Positions 24,944 through 36,336 of a stretch of DNA of 64,000 nucleotides are shown in pieces; the stretch's first letter is position 1; each line of letters opens with the position of its first letter. The notes beneath the pieces are model-generated. The model saw only the letters and a list, made by a program, of their open reading frames with translations. It was not told where the DNA came from and ran no database searches. This stretch comes from Micromussa lordhowensis (lineage: Eukaryota; Cnidaria; Anthozoa; Scleractinia; Lobophylliidae), in NCBI GenBank assembly GCA_964020085.1, contig OZ026601.1, positions 21,394,930 through 21,458,929 on the forward strand, given 5' to 3'. The position numbers were made by a program, and so were the translations under genes.

Positions 24944-25506
24944 AGTGCCCATATCATCAAAATTTTTATTTTCCCATCTGATTCTATGTTTCATGCAATG
25001 AACTTCTGCGAAAAAAATTTTCGATTTGGATAAAAAGCGATTTTTTAATGACGTTTTAAAAACCTGAAAATCCTATCTTCTTGCGGTCGACCCGTGCCGC
25101 TGATCACATCATCGACATGCTCAGAATTGTGACGTAGATTCAGGAACGTGTGAGTTCAGGCTTGACTTATCTCACTTGTTTTACCTCTGTACATTTAGCT
25201 TCGTAGTCCACGCAAAATTCTCCTTTCCAGCATTTTGTATGAGCTACTAACTTACATTTACAGAGGTAAAACAAGCAAGATGAGTCAAGCCTGAAGTCAC
25301 GTGTTCCTTAATCTACGTCACAACTCATTCAAAACGAAGGGAAGACTGGGGCAAATAGTGGACCAAAATGGCGGCAAATTTGAACGATTTTAAAACTTCT
25401 AAAAATGATTGCATTTTATCGAAATCGATTTTTTTCTTTTGCAGAAGTTCATTGGGTGATATATAGAATCAGATAAGAAAATAAAAAAATTGACGATATG
25501 GGCACT
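24944..25506. mobile_element. 563-bp foldback MITE flanked by TTAA
   Basis: The ends are AGTGCCCATATCATCAAAAT and its near reverse complement, bordered by TTAA at 24940-24943 and 25507-25510. Inversion extends inward through GAATCA..GAACTTCTGC and again around TTTTACCTCTGTA near the centre, so most of the unit can fold on itself. The outer 20 or so bases resemble the ends of the Kolobok element at 27235 (AGTGCC, then TATSATCAAAATTT), which suggests the same transposase can act on both. Confidence 0.85.
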
Positions 25507-25514
25507 TTAAGAAA

Positions 25515-25650
25515 ACTTTCACATATCTGCAGAATATCTGTAAATTTCCCACAGATATTTTACAGATATGGGAAAACCTACTGCAGATAACTGCAGTACT
25601 GTCACAGATATGCTGCAGATATTTGCAGATATTTCACATATCTTGATAAG
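25515..25650. repeat. degenerate CAGATAT/CTGCAGATA repeats
   Basis: Many irregular copies of ACAGATAT, CTGCAGATA and CACATATCT occur in tandem just right of the foldback MITE. Confidence 0.65.
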
Positions 25651-25829
25651 ATAGTTGTACATTGTACTCTTGCAGTTGTTTCTTAGTCAATTTTGTTTTC
25701 TTGTAAATTTCCCTTTACTGGTGTACTGCTTTTATTCTACAAACCTGTATGTTATTTTAGAACAGTCAGTCTAAAATATTGCATTCATGTGATTTTGTGT
25801 TAAAAAAATTATTTGAATTTCTGTTTTAG

Positions 25830-25886
25830 ACGAGGGAAGGAATACACAAAGCGAAGAAAGTCTTAGTAGAAAAGAGACTAGGGATG
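25830..25886 (+). other. possible 19-codon exon
   Basis: A good acceptor (TTTCTGTTTTAG) and donor (GATG|GTAAGC) bracket 57 bases open in one frame (DEGRNTQSEESLSRKETRD). It could belong to a host gene whose intron hosts the Kolobok insertion. No partner exon in matching phase was found, so support is weak. Confidence 0.25.
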
Positions 25887-26660
25887 GTAAGCATCAACCT
25901 TAACTATATGTGTATCAGTTGCCATGTGTTGATATTGTCTAGCCAAAATGATATTAGTCCTTTTTTTGCATGTTTGTAAATGGTGTTAATCGTAATGGCA
26001 GCACTTTTAAGAATTTTAGGGTTTAAATGTCTATATATTATGGTTCAATATCTTGTTAGGTTGTAATGAATTTTTTCCTGTACACAAAATTGTCCAGCAA
26101 TACCAAGAAGATCATTGCAAACCAATTGTGTTAGAGAAAGCAAACTAATAGTTTTGGCTATTACTTTTGAAAACACATCTTCTCTGTGCCTGGATAAATT
26201 AGCCAGTTTCTTGTTTTAATTCCTTTTCATCGCTGCTATTAAGTTTAAAACGTTAGCATAGGGAGTGTTTAGTAGATGGGAATTCCAAATCTTAAGGAAG
26301 AAAGAAGCGATTGCACAGTGCCAGTTAAATGCCAGTAAGAATAAATGGTTTTATCCTTTTGTTACAATATGACAAACAGTGGGGCTTGGCTTTTCAAAAT
26401 TAGAGAAAAATTCAAATCACAGCTGGGGCCATCCTGATCACAGCTTCCATGCATCGTACATTTAATTAGAAAGGAATTGTTAGCCAAATTAACAGACGGG
26501 TTTTTTTTTTCAAAATAAACTGGTTTGCTATTACATATAAACAGTTAAAAAACAGTCCCTTTACATTGCTAATGTGGAAACAAAAAAAAGAAAAAGGGTT
26601 CGTCAAACACAACTCAATACACCAACACCACCCACATATGGTACTCTTCTGGAGCCCTTC

Positions 26661-26978
26661 TGTGTAGATGTGTAAGGAAAACGACTTGTTTTCACTCTAA
26701 GAGGAATTTGGTATTACTCTCCCGTGCGGATGTGAGAGGAAAACAACTCATTTGCACTCTAAGAGAAAATAGTCATTACCCTCCTATGTCGATGTGAGAG
26801 GAAAACAACGTGATTGCACTTTTAGAGGAATTGGTTACAATACTCTCGTGTAGATGTGGAAGGAAAACAACTTGTTTCACTCTAAGAGGAATTGGGTATT
26901 ACTCTCCCGTGCGGATGCAACAGGAAAACAACTCATTTGCACTCTAAGAGGAAATGGTCATTACTCTGCTGTGTGGAT
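26661..26978. repeat. minisatellite, about five ~62-bp units
   Basis: Each unit runs TGTGGATGTGAGAGGAAAAC, then AACT..TTGCACTCTAAGAGGAA, then ATTACTCTCCCG. Units begin near 26661, 26723, 26785, 26847 and 26908 and differ from each other by several changes and small indels. Confidence 0.85.
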
Positions 26979-27556
26979 GAATTAGTATTTTAGGATTTAA
27001 TGATATTTTTATTTTTATTTTTATCAACATTTTAGTGTATGACAGTGGAATGTGTGAAGATCTGTGAATAGGTTTTCTGAGGAGATTTAAACAAAGTCTA
27101 ATGGTGTATGAAAAATAGATTTACAAATATTAAAAGTTAAAAAGACTATCTAAGGAAAGTAAAAGATATCACAATATAAATGGTCTAGCCCCCCCCATTA
27201 AGATCCTTGATGGACTTAAAAATAACATTCTTAAAGTGCCACTATGATCAAAATTTCGAATTGCCTTTTCTTTGTACTTTTGGAAACTAGAAGTAACAAA
27301 CACTTACCATGCCAAGTTTTATCGCAATATTCGCACGGGAAGTTTGATTATTTTAACGTTGTTTTTCGGTTTTGGAAGCCCGCCATTACTCGATTCAAAA
27401 ATGGCCGAGTGTGCCCAAAAGAGTTGGCACTAGATTGAGCCTTTCGGAAGTGACGTCATATGCGCACCTCAACAAACCAACGTGGCTAATTTTGTATGGG
27501 ATTTGTGAGAAGTACGAGGTCTCTCAACGTGTTTTAAAAGATAATCTGCGGGCAGA

Positions 27557-30500
27557 ATGCCTCCAAGGCGTTGTGTAGTTCAGGATTGTGACAGGGTAGC
27601 TGATAAAGAATTGGGAATATCAATTCATACCTCTCCTGGTACGGGCAGCGAACGTGCGATGTGGAAAAGATTTGTCAGCCAACACAGGAAACATTTCCAG
27701 CCGAAAGGAACATTTGGCATATGCTCTCTTCATTTTACCAACGACTGTTTCACTCGTTCGGTATATGTAAAAGGAATCGAGAGACGCCTAAAGCCGGGAT
27801 CTGTGCCAACGATTTGGAAGAAAGCCTCTGTTTCCCTCAGTGAAAGAAGTCGTCGACGGGTGAGTTGCATTCGTGGATTTATTGTTCGCTCGAAGTGCAA
27901 GTGTAGGTGTTATTTTTATGGTATTCATGAACAAAATCTCTCTTTATCTCGTTTTGACAATAATTGAAAAAAAAATCATAAAGTTCATTGATAAGGTTTT
28001 GTCTGGCAGAGAAAGTAGAAGACAAAACGTTTTCATGTTTCCTTCTAAACATACGATAATTTATCTATCTCAGTAGCCATTGTTTGATGTGAATGGGGTA
28101 ATTGTTTTTTAAGTATGCTGTTGTTTTGATTTGTGCCTTTTGTCCTTTACAATTAAGCTTTTGTATCACTTATTTAATTAAATTTACTTTCGATAATGGC
28201 ATGAAACTGCTATTGACATTTTCCTCAGGATTATAAAATTAATCTAATGGTCTCTGTGAATTTTTCAAACCTCAAACTTCTCTGCACAGAGTGTTTTTAT
28301 TTGAAACTGTGATTTTTTTTCAATAAATATCTGTGAATGAGGCTTCATGAGCATAAAGTCTCTCAATTAAATTTTTTACTCAAATTTCAGTTGAATTTTG
28401 ATCGGTTGATTTCTTCATACTATTTTGCCTGACAGATTCTTAATGAGGTTATGGTAGAACAGAGTCAAGTTACAAATACGGAGCCAGGAACTGCTGAGTT
28501 TGAAGAAAATCAGGAGATACAGGAGAATGTTGAGCTGCAGGATGGCTTAGGGTTGCAAGCTGTTGGGGGGGTCCATACCACTGAAGTGGATGAGGCTCAG
28601 GCAAAGATGATGCAGGTGGCCTACGAAGGGGTTCATGATGAGGATATGAAGCTGGTGGCTGATGATGGAGCTCAGGCAGAAGTGACACAGAAAACTGAGG
28701 AGGCTAAGGCAGATGAGGTGTTAATGGCACAGGTGACTGACAAGGGGCTTCACAACAAAGAGGTGATGCTTGTGGCTAATGATGGAGCCCAAGGTGAGGC
28801 GATGATGCATGTTGACGAGAGACTACAGACAGAAGGGTTGCTGTTAGTGGCTGGAGAGGGAGCACCAGCAGAGGATGTGGCCTATAGGGATGAGGTTATG
28901 TGTACAGATGAAATACCAAACCAAGTAGAAGATCAAGAGTTGCTCGAGGTATGTATACTCTGACTTATAAATAATAATTGTATACTCGCAAGCTACAGCA
29001 ATTACCTAAACAAAAGATTGCATTTATAAATGTATCTGAACTTATCACCCCTCTCTCTATTCCATGATAGGATCTGTAGTCATGTAAAATATAATATTTT
29101 TTTTAGGTAGCTCCCTGTGAATTATGCAAGGCCATGAAAACAGAAATAACTCGGCTGAAAGCTAAAGTGACCCGGTTAAAGAACAAACTTTCGTCTAACC
29201 AAGAACAGTGGGTTCAAACCTTCCAAGAAATTCAAGAGCAGAATTGTCTTTTTATGGTTAATGCTGGTAAGACTACACCCATCCTGTCCAAAAGTTTAAA
29301 ATGATTAATCTGACAAAATTTATTTTCTCAGGGATATCTTTTTCAGGCACCCTATACTAATTTTATCATTTTGTAATTTTTCATTTGTTTTTCTTTCATA
29401 TTTTTTGATATTTAAGCTGTCCAAACTGAACCAGTTGTTGAAACAGAGGACATCAGCCCTACAAAGTCTATGGATCAACCAACAGAACAGGATGAGGATG
29501 TTAATGAAGAGGAGACTGATGAGAAAAACACTAGGTGGCATGATGATGATGACCCTACCTGGGACCCTGAAAAAATTGATAGTGACTATCAAAAAGTAAA
29601 AGATGAAGACGACAGTGACAAGATAGATGAAAACCCAAAGTAAAGACCACACTGATTAACTGAAATATAAGTAAACAAACAAATAAATAATGGAAAAAAT
29701 TAGGCAGTTCTTTAAAATGTATACAATAAAAAATCATTCTATTTTCACCAACACATGCATGCATATCTTTTACAGTTTATTTCATTCTAATAATGTTCAA
29801 AATGTTTCTTGTTTATTGCCTTGTAGGCTAGACATGCAAGGGAAAGACATAAGAGAAGAACCTAAGGGAATAGTCTTTCTATCGAAGTTACTACTGCTGT
29901 TCGAATTCTGCCACTTGTGCTTCTTTTCTAAACCCAAGGTTGCTGTTACACAGACAGGAACTATGTTGACGATACAATCTGAGTGCAGCAACTGTGGAGA
30001 AACATTCACCTGGAAAAGTCAACCAGATCTTCTGGGTCGGTTTCCTGCTGGAAATCTACTACTGAGCTTCGCTGTGTTGTGTGCTGGCACTTCAATAAGG
30101 AAGGTGCTTTTGGTGTTTCGACATATGGGTTTGTTGGTTTATCATGAACCAACTTACTATTACCACCAAAGACACCTCCTTATCCCATCTGTAGTGGCTT
30201 TCTGGCGAAAGTACCAGGCAAAATTATTGGACAAGTTGAAAGACCAAGAAGTTGTGCTTGCTGGTGATGGTCACCACGACAGCATGGGGCACTCCGCCAA
30301 GTACGGAACATACACAATTTTCTGTTGTACCATTGGTTTAATCGTCCACATTGTCCTTGTTCAGGTACCTTATTCTGCATTATATGCTAATTAAAAGTAC
30401 ATTGTGTGGTTGCAAAAATATCAGTATCCGCAACCAGCATGGTCACTGGCAACTCTGGGGAGGAGGAGGGGGTGTCTGAAACACAAAAACTTCCAAGGAA

Positions 30501-33247
30501 AAGTATGAAGCAAAACTGGAAATTCCTGATAATTGGAAAGTTTTAAATTAAACACAAAACATCCATGCAGAAGGAATGGATATTTTCTGGAACCTCACAC
30601 TGATAAATTCACAAGTGGTTTTCAAAAACAGTAAAGCAAAGTCAAGCTTTCTTCATTAAGTTTTATTGAAGGATCCTATAAAAAGACAAACATTGTCAAT
30701 ATTTGTCTTTTTTCTTCTTAGTTTAACTGAAAATTATTCAATTTCTGTTTAACTCAATCAGGCAAATCAGGCAGGCAGCAGTTCAGGAATGGAATTCCTT
30801 GCCTTTCAAAAGGCCTTCACTTTCCTTCTAGGCACTGGAATGATCATTAAGTCATTCATAAGTGACAGACATACCTCAATTGCAAAGTGGATGAGGGAAG
30901 ATTGTGCAAGACGCTGCAGAGAAATTGGAAAACCTGTGGTTCAACACTTCTTTGACATCTGGCATATCGCAAAAAGTAAGCTACAATCCATACCAGTGTA
31001 ATTTTTGACCAGTATAAGATCAAGTTAGTCTTACATGATTCCCATTTGTTGTATATCTGTTTTACAGACATGATGTTTCAGGGCTGTGGTCCAAGGAAAA
31101 TTACAAGGAGCCCGAAGGCTCCTGAGCATGAAATCCTGGGTGCCCCGCACTTAAGCTTATATGAAATTTAAAAATAAGTTTTTCCCATGGCCTGTGGCAC
31201 CTGGGTACTTCTAGAGCACCGCCCTGACTTGTTTACTTTTATCCTTGAAACCATTTATCCATAGAAAAAAAGATCTGTAATCTGTAAAAGCAGGGTAAAG
31301 GCCAAAAAAAAAAATTCTTTGCTTGCACAAACAATGGCTAAGCTTTCCTTAAATTCAGTTCCAGCTAGAGTATATGACTTACATTTAGTTAAATTTTTTG
31401 ATTATGATTGTAATACGGACCATAATAATATTATTCTTTTATGTCCAATGACCAGAAATCCAGAAAGTGCTGACAAAACTCGGCAAAGAAAAGCAATGTG
31501 ATATCATTGGCCGATGGAGGAAAGCATGTGTACGTCATTTCTATTGGGCCGTCACATCCACCAAAGAGACCCTTGGAGAAGTGAAATTGGCCAAATTTCA
31601 TGCCTTCCTGTCACATGTCCTTAACAAACACACTGATCTTCCGAACAGAAGATTCAATGCATGTGCACATGGAATCATCACAACTCCACGTGTATGGATG
31701 ACCAAAGGTATGAGAAATTAATTTTTAAGTGACTTCCAGTGTACTTCTAAGATTAAGCATAGGCTTTAGTCAAAGAGCTGGTTACAAAACTTGAGCTTTA
31801 GTGATGCTACAATTTTGGCTCAGCATTTTGGTACATTTAAAATTCCAGGCCATAACAGTAATATATAACCTTTTAATAGCTAAGTTTTACCATAAATATA
31901 AAACTGTAGTGTATCTTAGAGATTTACCAGATTTTGTTTTCAATTTCATTAGTGTCAGAGGCATATGAGAAGTTGTATGCAGCCCTGAATAAGGCATCGT
32001 TGACCAAAGCTATTGAAAAGGCCTCCTCAGCAGAGCAGACCAGCTGCCTTGAGGGTTACCATTCAGTGGTGAATCAATTTGCACCCAAAATGTATGCTTA
32101 TTCCTACCTAGGAATGCTGTGTAGGTTAGTGGTACTTTATTTGAAATTCTTTAGCAGGTGCACCCCTATAATGTGTGTTTGCCATTATACAAATATTTTC
32201 CGTCATTGCTACAATTAATTTATTACGTTGTACTTATCACATGATGCACTGTTTTCCTCTTTCCCTCTCTCTTTTTCTCTTTTTCATAGAACAATAATGG
32301 CCGCACTTCACTTCAATTTCAATTTAAAGAGGGAGACCAAAGTGGATGACAAGGGACAGCCTATTCTGCATGTCAAATACCCCAAATTTAAAGAGGGAGA
32401 GGCGACAGTGAGGGAAGCCAAAGTGGCGTCAAACTATGGTATTCTATCAATCTCATAAATACATCAGTGTACGAATAAACATAGAGCTGAACCATCCTCT
32501 GATATAAAACAACTAAAATAGATTGCCTTTTGAACAGATTATGTTGCTGAAATATACAAAACCCTCACAACCACCCCAAGGGCAGACCTAAAGTTGCTGG
32601 AGGAAGAACTAAAGCAAGAGTTCCCTAGTCCTGTTCACAGCATGCTGGAGGATAAAGAAGATAAGGGGGAGGCAATTGACAAATATAAACGACGGAAAGA
32701 AATGGAGACAGCGATAATCCCGCCTACATGCACAGGTAAATTGTTTATTGTTATATGTATTTATTGAAATAGCATTCAACATACTTTTTTTGAGGGGGGG
32801 GGGAAGGGGGGGGAGTAGACTTTCTTATAGATCTATCTCTATGTACTCCGATGGCCTCTACATGCTATTACACTGTATGGTACTTGGTATTTAAGCAGAA
32901 AGAGCATGTGGATAAAACATACTATATGTGATGCCTTGGTCCATTTCACCACAAATGGTCCCACATTGATCAATCATGATAAGTGAATGAAGATGGTGAA
33001 TTTTGAGCTCAGTAATGAGATGTGCAAGGTTAATTAATTAACCCTCCACAATGATCTTATGCTTTTCCTTTTTTTTTTTGCACTGGTACATGTCAAATCA
33101 GAGGAGGAGCTTCAAGAGACAAATGTGCCAAGTGAGCCAAATGAGAGGACAGCTAGTGGTAGAAGACCTCCCCACTGTTCAAAATGTGGAAAACCAAGGC
33201 GGGGGCACAAAAGAGATCAGTGTCAATCAGAGGAAAATAATTTATAA
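27557..33247 (+). CDS. Kolobok THAP-domain transposase, intact, 955 residues
   Basis: Eleven exons: 27557-27859, 28436-28948, 29107-29266, 29417-29639, 29827-30364, 30762-30975, 31456-31707, 31953-32124, 32290-32438, 32538-32735 and 33102-33247 (TAA). All are GT..AG, all phases match and the sum is 2868 nt. Residues 1-90 form a THAP zinc finger (C6, C11, C56, H59, W36, VPTI at 83-86), a sequence-specific DNA-binding domain. Exon 2 is an acidic degenerate repeat region, exon 3 a coiled coil, exon 4 very acidic. From about 400 comes the nuclease-like core: CSNC (453-456), GDGHHDSMGHSAKYG (D547/D551), ISDRH (D614), FFDIWHIAK, CLEGYH (E768), the likely DDE triad. The C-terminus has a CSKCGKPRRGHKRDQC zinc knuckle. 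It should cut and join at TTAA. The start is the first ATG before the THAP domain. Confidence 0.9.
31079..31226. mobile_element. 148-bp MITE-like unit in a Kolobok intron
   Basis: Inverted ends CAGGGCTGTGGTCC and AGAGCACCGCCCTG lie within the intron between exons 6 and 7 of the Kolobok transposase. CAGGG termini are typical of hAT elements, but the flanking 8 bases do not match, so the call is tentative. Confidence 0.45.
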
Positions 33248-33957
33248 CTTACTAACATGTATGGTTTTATATTGGAGAATTAGATTTTGGGATGGAAATT
33301 AACTAATGATAGACATTGGGAGCAAATGAATAATCTAATTGTTTTGTATAAATGTACTTGTAGTTCTAACCAGAGCTACAAAACCAACCCAAGATTCTGA
33401 AAACAATTAAAAAAAACACAAGAAGTGGCCACCATCTTGTAGATAACCTTCTATCACAGAATAGATAGTCGGTGATGTAGCCAATCAGGGAACAGCATCT
33501 ATGATGGAATGCTAGTAGATTGGTACTATATTTGTGAAGTGTGGCTCCAGAAAATATCTACACTTTTCCCATGAAAGGGTTTTTATTTTGAAATTTTGCC
33601 CCCTTGAATTTCCAGTCAAGCTTCATACTTTCCCTTATGAATTCCTTTTGGAATTTCCAATGAGCTTCCATGGGGTGGGTACGGCTAGCTTCTGGAACCA
33701 CACAGTGTTTAATATTTGCAAAACAGGTTAAGCCTTCCTTCAGTTTTTCACGTGACTGTCAGTGTGGTAGGTTGGAAAGTAACATTAGAGATAACAGTGT
33801 GTTTAATGAAAACCACTGAAGTTAATTATGATGGTTGGCCATAACTTTTATGACACTTTACCTTTGATGGTGCTTAGATTTGTCCTGTTTTGTTAAAATA
33901 AACAATTGTTCTGAATTATTGGTCTCTCAAAAAACTGACAGTCCAGAAATACATGTA

Positions 33958-35126
33958 TTAATTTCCATCATCCTCAAAACCCCGGTACTGTCCATTTTCT
34001 GCTGGAAAATGCTTTCGTATCTTGCTATATGCACAATTGGGAAGTGGATAACGTCTCGAGCTACCAATGTAATCCCAGAGTAGCCTGGTAAACTGCCGGT
34101 ATGCCACTGATCTCAAGAACCTAACAGAAAAACAATACATTGTAGGTATACAAGCAGAAGTCCCAGTTGTTTCTGTTATCATTTTTCTTATAGAGTATTT
34201 TAGTTTGTAATATGAAATTGTTGAAAGTACATGTCAAGTAAGTCCTCAATTTCTCAGGGTTGTGAATTGCATGAACATATGCATTATGCAAAAGAAAAAA
34301 TTATGGAAGAAAAATAAAAGGAAATGCATATTAATAGCTTCTAGTGTATTTCAAGCTAATATGTTGCCGGTTCGGCGGTTGTCTCAGTAAAAATCCTACA
34401 ATTGGCCTGGTAAACTTACTCTTCGTTCGTTCTTTGACCTTGAGTAAATATTGTTCTGTAAGACTTCCCAGATCTAGTCTTGAGATTTAACGAAGCAACT
34501 TGTAAGACGTGCCTGTTCAGGCATACATCCTGAAACCCTGGATGAAGTGTGATGCACTTCTTTCGATCACCAAACTCTTCCATAACCTCACCACATCGAT
34601 CGATTTCCTGGCAACATTGGCATTCTTCTGGCTTCCTTGCGTAATCGGGAGAACAGTTTGAACAGAAGCACCTTGATATAAATTAAAAACGTACGAGTTA
34701 AGCTGAACATTAGTAAAAGTATAGGGAGACAAAACAATTCGAAAGAGCCCTAGCAACCGAAAAGCTACATGGCCGCAATTGTAAACAAAGACAAGATCAA
34801 ACTAAAATGGGCTGTATAGAACACAAAAAGACAGTTTTTACTAAGGCTTACGGCAGGATGAACAAATGACCGTTCTTATACCAAAATGTCTTATCGTACC
34901 ATGCAGTAACATCCACTTGTCGAGTTAATCTCGCTCGGTATTCGCGCTCAACTTCCACTTCTTGGGCCATTCTTGCTTCTTGTTCTGCAGCCTCTTCTTC
35001 GGTGGCTATTGGCTCCAAATCCTCGTCATACGGAACAACACCGCAACATTCGACTGAATCTTCATTAAAATTTTCTTCGGCTTCACTTTCAGATGAACTG
35101 GAGGAATAATTCGAGGAAGAAGACAT
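33958..35126 (-). CDS. P2X7 intracellular-domain-like zinc-binding protein, intact, 213 residues
   Basis: Three exons: 34900-35126 (ATG), 34420-34671 and 33958-34120 (TAA); GT..AG, phases match, 642 nt. Residues 1-30 are Ser/Glu-rich; PYDEDLEP (32-39) resembles the PYxFEP motif of this family; a charged helix follows. From W76 comes a cysteine cluster (CFCSNC 77-82, CQCC 93-96, C115), then ITLHPGFQDVCLN (116-128) and a C-terminal RQF..YPLPNC..IRKHFP..GQYRGF block. This matches the order of the P2X7 receptor cytoplasmic domain (Pfam P2RX7_C), known to bind zinc. The channel part is absent, with no membrane segment. In vertebrate P2X7 this domain is the cytoplasmic ballast; here the protein is probably nuclear or cytosolic. 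Its place inside the Kolobok termini, convergent with the transposase, suggests an accessory role, which is inference. Confidence 0.85.
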
Positions 35127-35412
35127 CTCACTTGTAAAGGGCGACAAGGCTAACACGATGCGAAAGTGCGCATATGACGTCACAAGCCAACTCATGCGTA
35201 AAACCGCTTTTCAGTACAGTCGCTGGCTCCCAGTTGCGATCACAGTAATGGCGGACGGGTTTATAGCGAATTTCGGCCAGCTATTTTAAGGTGTATTTCG
35301 CTTACATCGACCTGAAAACTATCGGAAAATACAATTCTACAAATGTTAACGTAATTGAAGCTAAAAAATGTCAAAACAAGAGACCAAAATTTTCGTCGTA
35401 GTGGCACTTTAA

Positions 35413-36134
35413 AAGATTTAAAGCTGTGGCTGTGCTTTATAGGGACAGGCAGTTTCAAGCCCTGACAGTTGTTCAGATTGTTTTGTTTGGAGTTAATGAT
35501 GATAAATTGATTAACACTGACTTAAGTGAAAGAAAACTCAACAAGCAAATTGATTCCATTTTGTTGGGTTCTTCATCAGGCTGTCTTTTTTTAATTATTA
35601 TGACAGAACTCAAAAATGATATTGTTTGTAAAATGTTTGACAGTGGCCAGTAAAAACTGAGTAGTTTTATGAATGTTATTAAAACGATATACTGTTGATG
35701 GACTAACCAAATAAATCCGACATGTTTATAGTCAACAAATGTGAAGATGACATGGTCCATTAACTGGACATTTCTCTGAAAAGGACACCCATTGATAATG
35801 ATAGGAAGCACACACTGGACAGTATGTCTTGTTTTCTTCTCACAACTGTTAGCCTTGCAAAATTGCTTCGGTTAGAGCCCTGTTGCACCATTCTTCTCAT
35901 ATATGTGATATCAGTATTAATATTGCAAACAACACAACAGAGAAACTACCGGATGCAAAATAGAGCACAGTGATGCAATCCCAAATGCAAGTTAATTTTG
36001 TGACCCAATGAAAATTAAGCCCTTGAGTAGCCACGAAGTTTCAAGAAAGGTACCCCTTCACAGTAAGTGTCAGTTTACCACAATATTGTGTTGTTTATTA
36101 ATGATGTAAATTCCTTGCCATATATATAAAATAG
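35413..36134. other. no gene seen
   Basis: AT-rich sequence right of the Kolobok element. Short ORFs at 35426-35653 (+) and 35473-35811 (-) overlap each other, lack splice context and match nothing I recognise. Confidence 0.5.
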
Positions 36135-36336
36135 TCTGGCCAAACCATACCTGGAGGCATTAGATCACATGATTGATGAGGAGGAGGAAAAGGAGTTAGA
36201 AGAAGCTGATGATGATGAAGAAGGACAAGAGGATCAAGAAGAAGAAGAGGGAGGTTAAGAAGAACAATATGATGATGATGAGGACCTCTACAGAAAGTTT
36301 ATAGAGGAAGAGTTTAGTGCCAGTGATGTAGAATAA
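36135..36336 (+). other. possible terminal exon of an acidic protein, with one internal stop
   Basis: After an acceptor (AAAATAG) an open frame gives LAKPYLEALDHMIDEEEE, then a long Asp/Glu tract, a TAA at 36256-36258, and in the same frame EEQYDDDEDLYRKFIEEEF..SDVE with a final TAA at 36334-36336. Frame and composition continue across the internal stop, so it is either a nonsense allele or a decayed last exon. The gene is not identified. Confidence 0.45.

Larger units (their letters stand above)
27235..35408 (+). mobile_element. Kolobok-type DNA transposon, 8.2 kb, two intact genes
   Basis: Ends AGTGCCACTATGATCAAAAT (left) and, inverted, AGTGCCACTACGACGAAAAT (right) are bordered by TTAA at 27231-27234 and 35409-35412. 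The strongest terminal match covers about 22 bases; weaker inverted similarity (CGCCATTACT) occurs further in. TTAA target duplication plus a THAP-domain transposase with a D..D..E core is the Kolobok signature. Contents: THAP transposase (27557-33247, +) and a P2X7-intracellular-domain-like protein (33958-35126, -), tail to tail with 710 bp between their stops. Neither gene shows a stop or frameshift, so the element may be autonomous or recently active. Confidence 0.88.

Noticed and set aside
31079..31226. Confident hAT insertion in the Kolobok intron
   Set aside because: The CAGGG ends fit, but the 8-bp flanks differ at several bases, so it is only listed as tentative.
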